DNA from: Mangrovimicrobium sediminis
Lineage (GTDB): Bacteria; Pseudomonadota; Gammaproteobacteria; Pseudomonadales; Halieaceae
DNA: 64,000 bases
Reading direction: 5' to 3'
Assembly: GCF_004745945.1 (NCBI RefSeq)
Contig: NZ_SRLE01000005.1
Span: 124,001-188,000, forward strand
Below are positions 46,535 to 56,346 of this stretch, piece after piece; the first letter of the stretch is position 1, and the number at the start of each line of letters is the position of its first letter. The notes beneath the pieces were generated by a model. It had not been told where the DNA came from and did no database searches. It was given only the letters and a program-made list of their open reading frames with translations. A program made the position numbers and the translations under genes.

Positions 46535-46680
46535 GAAGCCCTCCGCTCCATCGGTACGACAGTGTCCAGGCAGGTGTCGGGCTCGCAGTCGTCGACTGCA
46601 TACCGTTGCGGGGGCAGCGGTGGCGTTTCACCACACTTCCCATTTAACCCACCCAGCAGCTCTCGCTGCGGCAGGCACCT
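46535..46680 (-). promoter_or_regulatory. Cobalamin (AdoCbl) riboswitch
   Basis: The minus-strand leader of btuB contains the conserved pieces in order: AGGTGCC at the 5' end, GGTTAAATGGGAAG, GGTGAAA, the core GCTGCCCCCGCAACGGTA, then GAGCCCGACACCTGCC and GATGGAGCGGAGGGC. These match the cobalamin aptamer consensus, including the B12-box region. A promoter lies just upstream and a binding-site hairpin just downstream. It would lower expression of the whole btuB-cobO-cobQ-btuCDF operon when coenzyme B12 is plentiful. Confidence 0.95.
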
Positions 46681-46693
46681 GGTACGGGCGGGG

Positions 46694-46722
46694 ATTGTGG
46701 GACCGGGCCCGGGGTTTGTCAA
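46694..46722 (-). promoter_or_regulatory. Sigma-70 promoter of the B12 operon
   Basis: On the minus strand a perfect TTGACA (46722-46717) is followed after 17 bases by CACAAT (46699-46694). The start point would fall near 46687, a few bases before the riboswitch begins. Confidence 0.75.
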
Positions 46723-46792
46723 TCGAATAGCGTCTGACCGCGGCGGCGGATTGCCGTAGAATGGCGCCCTCGAATTCACAGCGAGAGGCGAC

Positions 46793-47305
46793 ATGCCGGT
46801 AAGCCCGCAACAGCAGGCCAGGGTGGCCGAACTGCTGGGCCGCGAACCCCGCGGCCTGGCCGCTATCGCGGTGGCCGGCAGTGGCGGCGAGCCGGTGGTG
46901 ATCCGGGTCGCTGCGCTGGTGGACGACAAACCCTTTCCCACGTTGTTCTGGCTGGTGTGCCCGCGCCTCAACTACCGCATCGACGTGGTCGAGGCGGGCG
47001 GCCTGATCGCCCGCCTGCAGGCGCGCATTGACGCCGACCCGGCGCTGCGCGAAGCGATGGTCGAGGACCACCGCCGGCACATCGCCCTGCGCGACAGCTA
47101 CATCGACGCCGCCCAGCGGCAGCGGCTGCAGCAACTGGGTTTCGCCGCGGTATTCGAGTGTAAGGGGATCGGCGGCATCGCCGATTTCGGCCGTATCCGC
47201 TGCCTGCACACCTGGTATGCGGCGCACCTGGTGGAGCCCAACACCGTCGGCCGGCTGCTCGACGAGTACTGGGCCGCGAGTGCCCCGGAGGATCCCGCGG
47301 CGTGA
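46793..47305 (+). CDS. DUF501 family protein
   Basis: A 170-residue soluble protein. The pattern REPRGLAAIAVAGSGGEPVVIRVAALVDDKPFPTLFWLVCPRLNYRIDVVEAGG and the C-terminal ECKGIGGIADFGRIRCLHTWYAAHLVEPNTVGRLL is that of DUF501, which contains conserved Cys and His residues (LVCP, RCLH). I know of no established function. GAGAGG precedes the ATG. Its stop overlaps the yigZ start by four bases, so the two are probably co-translated. It is divergent from the B12 operon. Confidence 0.85.
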   Translation: MPVSPQQQARVAELLGREPRGLAAIAVAGSGGEPVVIRVAALVDDKPFPTLFWLVCPRLNYRIDVVEAGGLIARLQARIDADPALREAMVEDHRRHIALRDSYIDAAQRQRLQQLGFAAVFECKGIGGIADFGRIRCLHTWYAAHLVEPNTVGRLLDEYWAASAPEDPAA

Positions 47306-47898
47306 ACTGGCAGGTGCCGGCGGCACAGGCGCAGGTCGAGTACGAAGTGAAGAAGAGCCGCTTCATCGCCCGCGTGCTGCCGGTGAGTTCGCGCGAGGAG
47401 GTCAACGCCGAGGTCGCCCGGGCGCGGGCGGACTACCCGGACGCGCGCCACCACTGCTGGGCCTACCTGCTGGGGCGCCCGGCGGATGCCACCGGCGCCG
47501 GCATGAGCGACGATGGCGAACCCGCCGGTACCGCCGGCAAGCCCATTCTCAACGTGTTGCAACACGGCGAACTCGGCGACGTACTGGTCATCGTTGTGCG
47601 CTATTTCGGCGGCATCAAGCTCGGCGCCGGCGGACTGGTGCGCGCCTACGGCAGCGCCGCCCGCCTGGCGCTGGAGGCGGCCCCGGTGCGCGAGCGGCGC
47701 AGCCTGCTGCACTGCGAGGTGCGCGGCGACTTCGCCCATGAACAGCAGCTGCGGCATTTCCTGCAGGGAGTCGAGGGCGAGTTGCTGGAGGTCGAGTACG
47801 CGCAGCCGGTGTGTTTCCTTGTCGCCCTGCCCGAGGGCGCCCTCGAGGCCCTGGCCGGCTTCTGCGCGGCCCAGGATTTACACCTGCTTCGGCCCTGA
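47302..47898 (+). CDS. yigZ: YigZ/IMPACT family protein
   Basis: A 198-residue protein of the UPF0029/IMPACT family, related to the eukaryotic regulator of Gcn2. The N-terminal domain has KKSRFIARVLPV, DARHHCWAYLLG and SDDGEPAGTAGKPILNVLQ, followed by VVRYFGGIKLGAGGLVRAYGSAA; these motifs are diagnostic. A small C-terminal ferredoxin-like domain follows. The bacterial function is uncertain, with a role in translation or RNA binding proposed. It starts inside the stop of the DUF501 gene. Confidence 0.93.
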   Translation: MNWQVPAAQAQVEYEVKKSRFIARVLPVSSREEVNAEVARARADYPDARHHCWAYLLGRPADATGAGMSDDGEPAGTAGKPILNVLQHGELGDVLVIVVRYFGGIKLGAGGLVRAYGSAARLALEAAPVRERRSLLHCEVRGDFAHEQQLRHFLQGVEGELLEVEYAQPVCFLVALPEGALEALAGFCAAQDLHLLRP

Positions 47899-47924
47899 AT
47901 GCCGCGCCCGCGAATGCCCGCCAC

Positions 47925-47956
47925 GCGGTGGTATGCGCGCCTCGCGGTGGTATAGT
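47925..47956 (+). promoter_or_regulatory. Direct repeat and candidate -10 before DAHP synthase
   Basis: GCGGTGGTAT occurs at 47925-47934 and 47944-47953, 19 bases apart. The second copy runs into TATAGT (47951-47956), a possible -10 element about 52 bases before the ATG. It could be a regulator site or chance repetition. Confidence 0.3.
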
Positions 47957-48007
47957 AGGCGCCCTTTTTTGGCGAGGCCGGCAGACGGCCGCACACAGGT
48001 TCGACCC

Positions 48008-49063
<1,056 letters not shown>

Positions 49064-49066
49064 ACC

Positions 49067-50806
49067 GTGCCCTCGCTGGCCTTGCTGTCCCGGCGCGCGC
49101 TGTTGCCACTACTCGCGGCGTTGCTGCTGACCCTGGGGTCCGCACTGGCGAGCGCCGAGCAGGAGGCCGTTGCGCCGCCGACCATCCAGCAACTGGGCGA
49201 GCAGCTGCAGTCGCGTATTGCCGACCTGCGGCGCATCGACGACGAGTTGCAGACGGCGCCGGCACGCTACCAGGAACCGCTGGAAATCCGCCGCGACGAC
49301 CGCGCCTTCCGCGCCCTGCAGGACCTTGAAAAGCTGGTGCAGGCGGTGCTCGCGCTGCCCGCCGACGCCGCGGACCGCCAGGCCGGCACCGAGTACGTGC
49401 AGCAGTACCTGGAGACCGCCGCCGAGCGCATCCTGCAGCGCGTGGATACCCTGGGCCAGCGCATCGACAAGGGTTTCGACAGCCTGGATGAGCTGCAGGG
49501 CCCAGAGCGGCTGCAGGCGGAGGCGCGGGTACACTCGTTGCAGGCCAAGCGCTTTCGCTATTACTCCGCCCTGGTCGCGGTGATCGAGGGCATCCAGTCG
49601 CTGCAACTGCCGGTGCAGTCGCTGCTCGACGAGGTCCAGCCGCGGCTCCAGTTACAGGCCGAGGCGCTGGTCGGACGCATGGAATTCAACGGCCAGGTCC
49701 TGCGCGAACTGCGCGGTCGCCAGCCGCAGCAGCGCGACAACGCCGACCTCAACACTGCGATCAGCACCCTCAGCGCGCAGCAGAAGACGGATATCGCCAA
49801 CCTCACCACCATGATTGCGCTGCTCGAGCGCCTGCAGGTGCCAACCCAGGATTACCGCGCGACCCTGGTGCAGCAGGGCCAGGGCCTGTCCCTCGCTACC
49901 CTGGAAAGCGGCGCGATTACCACGCTGCTGCAGGAGACCTGGGATTCGGTGCGCGAGTCGCTGGGCACCACGGCGCCCAACCTGGTATTCAACGTCGTGG
50001 TCTTCGTGTTGATCGTGGTCACCTTCTACACGCTGGGCCGCTTCGCCAAGCGCGGCGTGCGCGCCACCTTCGAGCGCCCCGGCGTGCGCATGTCCACGCT
50101 GCACAAGAACACGCTGATCTCGCTTACTGGCGGCACGGTGACCCTGGTCGGGTTCCTGATCGCGCTGGCGCAGATGGGCATTTCGCTGGGACCGATGCTC
50201 GCCGGTCTCGGTGTCGCCGGCTTTATCGTGGGTTTCGCCCTGCAGGACACCCTGGGCAATTTCGCCTCCGGTGCGATGATCCTTATCTACCGACCCTTTG
50301 ACGTCGATGACTATGTCGAGGTGGCCGGTGTCGCCGGTTTCGTCAAGAAGATGAGCCTGGTCTCGACTACCATTGCCACCTTCGACAACCAGACTCTGGT
50401 CGTTCCCAACACCAAGATCTGGGGCGACGTGATCAAGAACGTTACCGCGCAAAAGGTGCGCAGGGTGGACCTCAAGTTCGGGGTCAGCTACGGCGACGAC
50501 GTTCCCCACGTCGAGCGGGTGTTGCGCGAGATCGTTGCCGCGCACGAGAAAATCCTGGAGACGCCGGAGACCAACATCCGCCTGCACGAGATGGGCGACT
50601 CCTCGGTGAATTTCATCGTCCGGCCCTGGGTGCGCACCGAGGACTACTGGGACGTGTACTGGGATCTCACCCGCGAGGTGAAGGTGCGCTTCGACGCCGA
50701 GGGCATCAGCATCCCGTTCCCGCAGCGGGACGTGCATTTCTATCCCGCGACAGCGGACGCCGAAGCGGCTCTGGACGATGCCCGGCGGGACGACGAACCC
50801 GGCTAG
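49067..50806 (+). CDS. Mechanosensitive channel of the MscS family
   Basis: A 579-residue inner-membrane channel that likely opens under hypo-osmotic shock. A signal sequence (LPLLAALLLTLGSALASA) precedes about 270 residues of helical periplasmic domain rich in Q, E and L. Three membrane helices follow, the pore helix being LAGLGVAGFIVGFALQDTLGNFASG. The MscS beta domain is FDVDDYVEVAGVAGFVKKMSLVSTTIATFDNQTLVVPN. This size lies between MscS and the large MscK. It uses a GTG start and ends overlapping the convergent DUF481 gene by four bases. Confidence 0.92.
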   Translation: MPSLALLSRRALLPLLAALLLTLGSALASAEQEAVAPPTIQQLGEQLQSRIADLRRIDDELQTAPARYQEPLEIRRDDRAFRALQDLEKLVQAVLALPADAADRQAGTEYVQQYLETAAERILQRVDTLGQRIDKGFDSLDELQGPERLQAEARVHSLQAKRFRYYSALVAVIEGIQSLQLPVQSLLDEVQPRLQLQAEALVGRMEFNGQVLRELRGRQPQQRDNADLNTAISTLSAQQKTDIANLTTMIALLERLQVPTQDYRATLVQQGQGLSLATLESGAITTLLQETWDSVRESLGTTAPNLVFNVVVFVLIVVTFYTLGRFAKRGVRATFERPGVRMSTLHKNTLISLTGGTVTLVGFLIALAQMGISLGPMLAGLGVAGFIVGFALQDTLGNFASGAMILIYRPFDVDDYVEVAGVAGFVKKMSLVSTTIATFDNQTLVVPNTKIWGDVIKNVTAQKVRRVDLKFGVSYGDDVPHVERVLREIVAAHEKILETPETNIRLHEMGDSSVNFIVRPWVRTEDYWDVYWDLTREVKVRFDAEGISIPFPQRDVHFYPATADAEAALDDARRDDEPG

Positions 50807-51849
50807 TTGTTCCAGCCGATGCCGGTGGTGATGGCGTAGTCGGTATCGCTGCCAGTAGCCGACTGGTTGTCGGTGTTGGCCCAGGCGGTCACATCCCAGT
50901 ACAGGTCATTGAGCAATTCCCAGCGCAGGCGCACGTTGCTGCTGCTGCGCACCCGTCCCTCGTCGGTGACGCTCGGGTAGAGCGTGAAGTCGAAATCGAT
51001 ATCCAGCTCCGGCGAACTGAAGCGCCAGGTGGCGAAGTGGGTGTTGAGGATCAGTTCCACGTCCTGGGTGGTTTTCTCGCCCTCGCTGTCCTCGTCGATG
51101 ACCTGCAGGCCGGCGGTGCCGGTGAGCGTGGAGCGGTGGGTGTCGATGAAGTAGCGCCCGACACCCGCGCCGACACCGACACGCCGGGTCAGCGCGAGTT
51201 CGTCGTTGGTCTCATAGCTGGCGAACAGCGCGCGGTAGACGCTGCCGCGGTCGGTACTCCAGGTATTGCGACTGAGGTTGACCGTGGTGCTCTTGGAATC
51301 GTTGTCGTCGGTGCGCGACAGGTCGGTGCGCGCGGAGAGCGTGTTGGAGGAGGTCTTGTCCTCGTAGTTGATATTGGTGTTGAAGGACACCTGGCCGACG
51401 GACGTGGCCTTGGTATAGGCGACGGTGGCGGAGAAGTAGATGTTCAGGCGGTCGACGAAGCTGTCCTCGATCGGGCGCACCTCGACCACCTGCAGCAGGT
51501 CGATCGGGTGCCGGCCGTAGATGTCGGTGAGCACCAGCTGCCCGGCCCGTGAATCGCGCTGGATCGAGCCGTACAAGCGCTGGCCGTCGCTGAGGCGTAA
51601 CTCGTAGTGGTAGTCGCTCTGTAGGTGCGCGATCTCCGGCCACTCGATGCCGATAGTGCCAATGGCGTCCGTGGACAGCTCCAGGATACCGCCCTCCATG
51701 GACTTGATCTCGCCGGTCACCTTGTCACCATTGTACAGGGTGATCACGTCCGTCTTGCGCTCCTGGGCCTGGCACGGCGCCACCGCCAGCCAGAGCAGGC
51801 AGGCCAGCAGCAGCGGGAGGGTCTTGGTCGCAGGCACGGGGTCTCGCAT
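50803..51849 (-). CDS. DUF481 outer-membrane beta-barrel protein
   Basis: A 348-residue exported protein. A signal peptide (TLPLLLACLLWLAVAPCQAQ) is followed by a small beta domain (ITLYNGDKVTGEIKSMEGGILELST) that recalls SH3/Lsm-like periplasmic folds. From about residue 125 a barrel of alternating strands matches DUF481 (FSATVAYTKATSVGQVSFNTNINYEDKTSSNTLS and others), ending in an aromatic strand ITTGIGWNN. Its function is unknown; members occur in marine Gammaproteobacteria and E. coli (YdiY). It stands alone between the MscS and CrbS-like genes. Confidence 0.85.
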   Translation of the reverse strand: MRDPVPATKTLPLLLACLLWLAVAPCQAQERKTDVITLYNGDKVTGEIKSMEGGILELSTDAIGTIGIEWPEIAHLQSDYHYELRLSDGQRLYGSIQRDSRAGQLVLTDIYGRHPIDLLQVVEVRPIEDSFVDRLNIYFSATVAYTKATSVGQVSFNTNINYEDKTSSNTLSARTDLSRTDDNDSKSTTVNLSRNTWSTDRGSVYRALFASYETNDELALTRRVGVGAGVGRYFIDTHRSTLTGTAGLQVIDEDSEGEKTTQDVELILNTHFATWRFSSPELDIDFDFTLYPSVTDEGRVRSSSNVRLRWELLNDLYWDVTAWANTDNQSATGSDTDYAITTGIGWNN

Positions 51850-51980
51850 CTCGCCGGTTTGAGTTCGTCGCCTATATTAGCCGAATTTGTCCCGCGCGCC
51901 TGCCACCGCGGGCGCGCGCGGCGCCGCGGAGGCCGTGATATGCTTTTGCGACAACCAGAAGAATCGAGTCCGCTGTTTCC

Positions 51981-54900
51981 ATGGTGACACCCTCGCACCT
52001 GCTCAGCCTGGCGCTGCTCTATATCTGCGTGCTGTTCGCGGTGGCCTGGTATGCCGACCGCTCCTCCGGGCGCGGTGAGGTGCGCAGCGCACACTGGCTC
52101 TCCGGCCCGGGCTGGCGCGGCAGCATCTACGCGCTGTCCCTCGCGGTGTACTGCAGCTCCTGGACCTTCTACGGCGCCGTGGGCAGTGCCGCCGAGTCGC
52201 CCTGGGGTCACGCGCCCATCTACCTGGGCCCGATCCTGGTATTCGTGTTCGGCTGGCCGATCATCGAGCGCCTGCTGGCGGTGGGCGCCCGGCACCGCGT
52301 AACCTCCATCGCCGACTACATCGGCGCGCGCTACGGCAAGCGGCAGTTGCTCGCGGTGCTGGTCACTCTGGTGGCGACCGCGGCGGTGCTGCCGTACATC
52401 GCCCTGCAGTTCAAGGCTCTGGCCCAGGCCTGGACGACTATCGGCGGCGACCCCGCGGTGGAGGCGATGGGCGCCGACACCAACCTGCTGGTGGCGATTA
52501 TCCTGGTGGTGTTCACCATCCTGTTCGGCGCCCGCCGCCTCGACGGCCGCGAGCGTCACCAGGGGCTGATGACCGCCATCGCGCTGGAATCCCTGGTCAA
52601 GCTGGTCGCGTTTATCGCCGTGGCGGTGCTGGCCATCCACTATCTCAGCCGGCTGCCGGTGGAGGCGCGCTTCGAGAACGTGCAGCACCGCATGGGCGAT
52701 TTTACGCTGACCGCTGATTTCGTCGCCCGCACCCTGATCAGCGCGCTGGCCATTCTCTGCCTGCCGCGCCAGTTCCACGTCATGGTGGTGGAGGCCCAGG
52801 CGGGCACCAATACGCGCATCGCACGCTGGCTGTTCCCGCAGTACCTGGCCCTGTTCATGTTGCTGGTGATTCCCATCAGCCTCGCCGGGGCGAGCATTTT
52901 CTCGGTGTCCGAGGAGATCAGCCCGGACGTCTACGTGCAGTTGCTGCCGATCTCGCTGGACGCTCCCTGGGTGACGGTGGCGGCGTTTATCGGGGGAATT
53001 TCCGCGGCGACCGGCATGGTTATCGTGGCGACTGTCAGTCTCGCCATCATGATCACCAACGAGGTGGCCGCGCCCCTGTACATGTGGGTGAACGCGCGTT
53101 CGCCGGCGGCGGTGCTCAAGCTCGGTGACAGCCTGCGGCGCATCCGCCAGTTCACCATCGCCGGTATCCTGCTCTGCGCCTGGCTGGTGTCGCAGCAGAT
53201 CATGCATATTCCCTGGCTGGCGCGTATCGGCTTCATTTCCTTTCTCGCCGCGGCGCAGATCGCGCCGGCCCTGCTGGCGGGATTGTACTGGCGCCGCGCC
53301 CACGGACTGGGGGTGATCGTCGGCCTGCTCTCCGGCCTCGCCCTGTGGTTCTACTGTGGCGTGCTGCCGGTGGTACTGCCGGACGATGCGCCGCTGCTGG
53401 TGCACGGCCCCGCGGGCATCGACTGGCTGCGCCCGCTGAACCTGCTGGGGATTCCGGCGGGCTACCGGCTCGCCTACGCCACCGCCTGGAGCCTGTCGGT
53501 GAACATCTGCCTGCTGGTAGCGGTTTCGCTGCTGCTGCGCCCGTCGCGGGCGGATGAGCGCCAGGCGCGGCTGTTCTTCGGCGGCGAATCCGACCCCCTG
53601 CGCGAGCAGGACCGCGACATGGAGCTGAGCCTGATCCGCGTGAGCCAGTTGCACGCGCTGCTGCCGCCGTTCCTCGAGCGCGGCGAGATGCGCCAGATGT
53701 GGCTGCAGTTCGAGGACCGCTACCAGCAGCGCCTGCTGCCGGGGGACCGCGCGCCGGTGTTCGTGGTCAACCAGGTCGAGTCGGTGCTGGCGCGGATCAT
53801 CGGCAGCACCTCCGCGCACCAGGTGATGGAACAGCTGGAGCGTTCCCAGCAGCTCGAGTACACCGACCTCGCCGGCATGATGACCGACGCCAGCCGCCTG
53901 CACACCTTCAACCGCGAACTGCTGCAGACCACGGTGGAGTCGCTGGAGCAGGGCGTCTCGGTGGTCGATGGCGAACTGCGCCTGGTGGCCTGGAACAAGC
54001 AGTACGAGCAGATGTTCCACTACCCGGAGCGCTTTCTGTATGTCGGCTGCCCGATCGAGCGCGTCTACCGCTTCAACGCCGAGCGCGGCATTCTCGGCAG
54101 CGGCGAGCGACCGGTGGAGGAGGAGATCGCCAGGCGCATGCAGTGGTTGCAGCAGGGCAGTCCGTATCGCCTGCAGCGCACCATGCCCGATGGCAAGGTG
54201 GTGGAGATCCGCGGCAACCCGCTGCCCCACGGCGGTTTCGTCTCCACCTATATCGACATCACCGACTACCGCGACATGGTGGAGCAGCTCGAGGAGACCA
54301 AGCTGGAGCTCGAGCAGAAGGTCGCCTTCGGCAGCCAGACCCTGAGCGAGACCAACGCGCGCCTGCGCCAGGAAAACCGCCTGCGCGCGCAGGTCGAGGC
54401 CAGCCTGCGCGAGGCGCACCGCTCGAAGACCCGGTTCATGTCCGCCACCAGCCACGACCTGCTGCAGCCGATCAGCGCCGCCCGGCTGTTCACCGCCGCC
54501 CTGCGCCCGCGCCTGGGCGCGGACGTGGAGCCCTCCACCGTGCTGATCTTCGACCAGATCGACAACTCGCTGCAGCGCGCCGAGCGCCTGATCGCCGAGT
54601 TGCGCGAGATCTCGCGCCTGGATTCCGGCAAGCAGATGCCGCGGCGCAGCCACTTCCCCTGCGCCGAGGTGTTCGACGCCCTGAGCCAGGAGTTCCGGCC
54701 GGTGGCCGAGCTCAAGGGCTTGGAGCTGCGCGTGCAGCCCAGTTCGGTGTGGTTGTACTCGGACCAGTCGCTGGTCACCCGCATCCTGCAGAACCTGCTG
54801 TCCAATGCGATCAAGTACACCAGCTCCGGGCGCGTGGTGCTCGGCGTGCGGCGGCGCGTGGCCGGTGCCGAGATCCAGGTGTGGGATACCGGCCCGGGCA

Positions 54901-55532
54901 TTCCCCGCGACCAGCGGGTGCGCGTGTTCCAGGAGTTCGAGCGCCTGCACCAGCCGAGCCAGGCGGAGGAGGGGCTGGGCCTGGGCCTGGCCATTGTCTC
55001 GCGCTATGCGGAGTTGCTCGGCCACCCGCTGCACCTGGATTCCCTGGAGGGGCGCGGCACGCTGTTTTCATTGCAGGTGACCTTTGGCGCCCCGCGCCAG
55101 CGCGGCGTCCCGGTACCGGCAGGCACCGCCGGGCACGGCCTGGAGGGCCTGCGCATCCTTTGCCTGGACAACGACCCGCTGGTGCTGGAGGGGATGCGGC
55201 AGATGCTGCAGGCGATGGGGGCGGATGTGGCGGTGGCGGCGTCGCGCGCCCAGTTGTTACAGCATATTGCCGACGGCTACCGGCCGGACGTGGTGCTGGC
55301 CGATTATCACCTCGACGCCGGCGACACCGGGCTCGAGGCATTGCTCGCCGCGCGCAAGCTCAGCGGCGACAAGCTCCCCTGCGTGATCATCAGCGCCGAC
55401 GACAGCGATGTCATCCGCGAGCGCGCCAAGGCCATCGGCTGTCGCTTCCTGCCCAAGCCGGTGAGTCCGCCGCGGCTGCGCGCGCTGGTGCTGGCGCTGA
55501 CCGCTGAGGAGCGCCAGCTGCGCACGACCTGA
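51981..55532 (+). CDS. CrbS/MxtR-like solute symporter-histidine kinase-receiver hybrid
   Basis: A 1183-residue hybrid sensor. Residues 1-500 are a sodium:solute symporter (SLC5) domain with about 13 helices (SIYALSLAVYCSSWTFYGAVGSAAE, VTSIADYIGARYG). A PAS domain lies near 640-760 (LEQGVSVVDGELRLVAWNKQYEQMF). The kinase phosphorylation site is His825 in SATSHDLLQPISAARLF, with ATPase motifs NLLSNAIKYT, VWDTGPGIP and GLGLGLAIV. The C-terminal receiver carries Asp1108 in VVLADYHLDAG. Proteins of this layout (CrbS, MxtR) control acetate use through a LuxR-type partner CrbR, which is not in the window. CbrA-type histidine sensing is an alternative. Confidence 0.9.
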   Translation: MVTPSHLLSLALLYICVLFAVAWYADRSSGRGEVRSAHWLSGPGWRGSIYALSLAVYCSSWTFYGAVGSAAESPWGHAPIYLGPILVFVFGWPIIERLLAVGARHRVTSIADYIGARYGKRQLLAVLVTLVATAAVLPYIALQFKALAQAWTTIGGDPAVEAMGADTNLLVAIILVVFTILFGARRLDGRERHQGLMTAIALESLVKLVAFIAVAVLAIHYLSRLPVEARFENVQHRMGDFTLTADFVARTLISALAILCLPRQFHVMVVEAQAGTNTRIARWLFPQYLALFMLLVIPISLAGASIFSVSEEISPDVYVQLLPISLDAPWVTVAAFIGGISAATGMVIVATVSLAIMITNEVAAPLYMWVNARSPAAVLKLGDSLRRIRQFTIAGILLCAWLVSQQIMHIPWLARIGFISFLAAAQIAPALLAGLYWRRAHGLGVIVGLLSGLALWFYCGVLPVVLPDDAPLLVHGPAGIDWLRPLNLLGIPAGYRLAYATAWSLSVNICLLVAVSLLLRPSRADERQARLFFGGESDPLREQDRDMELSLIRVSQLHALLPPFLERGEMRQMWLQFEDRYQQRLLPGDRAPVFVVNQVESVLARIIGSTSAHQVMEQLERSQQLEYTDLAGMMTDASRLHTFNRELLQTTVESLEQGVSVVDGELRLVAWNKQYEQMFHYPERFLYVGCPIERVYRFNAERGILGSGERPVEEEIARRMQWLQQGSPYRLQRTMPDGKVVEIRGNPLPHGGFVSTYIDITDYRDMVEQLEETKLELEQKVAFGSQTLSETNARLRQENRLRAQVEASLREAHRSKTRFMSATSHDLLQPISAARLFTAALRPRLGADVEPSTVLIFDQIDNSLQRAERLIAELREISRLDSGKQMPRRSHFPCAEVFDALSQEFRPVAELKGLELRVQPSSVWLYSDQSLVTRILQNLLSNAIKYTSSGRVVLGVRRRVAGAEIQVWDTGPGIPRDQRVRVFQEFERLHQPSQAEEGLGLGLAIVSRYAELLGHPLHLDSLEGRGTLFSLQVTFGAPRQRGVPVPAGTAGHGLEGLRILCLDNDPLVLEGMRQMLQAMGADVAVAASRAQLLQHIADGYRPDVVLADYHLDAGDTGLEALLAARKLSGDKLPCVIISADDSDVIRERAKAIGCRFLPKPVSPPRLRALVLALTAEERQLRTT

Positions 55533-55584
55533 GTGTGCGAGCGGACTTGCGAATGAGGTGGCGGGCGACGTTGTCGCCCGCGGA

Positions 55585-56277
55585 TCACCGGTGGATTCTG
55601 GCGATGTGCTGGAGGTAGGGCAGCTGGTCGCTGCTGACATCGTGGGCCGGGCCAGTGCCGCCCTCGGCGCCATCCGCGCCCAGCGAGGTCACCTGGTAGT
55701 GGCCCTGGGTGCCGCCCCACTGTTCTTCCCAGTAGGTGTATTCATTGCCCCAGGGGTCCTTGGGGATGGGGTCGAGGTAACCGCCCTCGGGAAACTTCAT
55801 CGGCAACCTGCCGGTGGTGGTGCGCGTGACCAGCGCCTTCAGCCCCTGGGCCATGGTCGGGTACTGGTAATTGTCGGTGTAGTAGGCCTCCAGCGCGGCG
55901 CTCAGCGCGGCGAAGTCCGCGGTGATTTTTGCCAGCGCCTGGTTGTCCGCGGTGAACGGGCCGACCCCGGTCAGTTCGAACAGGGTGGCGGAGGGGTCGT
56001 CGGAGCAGTAGATCTTTACCGCGCGGGCCTCGATGCGACGCTGCAATTTGCCATCGACTACGACGAAGGGCGCGAAATCCGCCTTCGGCGTGGTGTACGA
56101 GGTGTAGCCGCTGTACTCGCCGCAGACCACCGCCCCGGGATAGCGCTGCAGATTCCTGAACTCGAGTTCTTTCTTGATCGGCAGGCTGTCGGTGAGTACT
56201 TGTTTCGCCTGGTCGAGGTCGGCGCTACAGGCGCCGAGCATCAGGAGGGCGAGCGCGAGGCACAGGGCGCGCGGCAT
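55585..56277 (-). CDS. Lipoprotein with a GspG-like pseudopilin domain
   Basis: A 230-residue protein with a lipobox: ALALLMLGACS predicts cleavage before the Cys near residue 16. Residues 20-120 have no family I recognise (SYTTPKADFAPFVVVDGKLQRRIEARAVKIYC). Residues 125-205 match the C-terminal domain of type II secretion pseudopilin GspG: DFAALSAALEAYYTDNYQYPTMAQGLKALV, then YLDPIPKDPWGNEYTYW. The usual hydrophobic pilin helix and prepilin cleavage site are missing, so it cannot enter a pseudopilus in the normal way. It may be a lipid-anchored relative with another role. No type II secretion genes are nearby. Confidence 0.75.
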   Translation of the reverse strand: MPRALCLALALLMLGACSADLDQAKQVLTDSLPIKKELEFRNLQRYPGAVVCGEYSGYTSYTTPKADFAPFVVVDGKLQRRIEARAVKIYCSDDPSATLFELTGVGPFTADNQALAKITADFAALSAALEAYYTDNYQYPTMAQGLKALVTRTTTGRLPMKFPEGGYLDPIPKDPWGNEYTYWEEQWGGTQGHYQVTSLGADGAEGGTGPAHDVSSDQLPYLQHIARIHR

Positions 56278-56346
56278 GTCGGGTTCTCCGCTGGGGTCAG
56301 GGTGCGCACAGTATGAACGCGCTCCCCGGCGCAGACAAACCCCGCG

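Noticed and set aside
51744-55034. 1096-codon open frame on the minus strand across the CrbS-like gene
   Set aside because: Low-complexity H/Q/R/G-rich sequence antisense to a clear multi-domain protein. It is a GC shadow.
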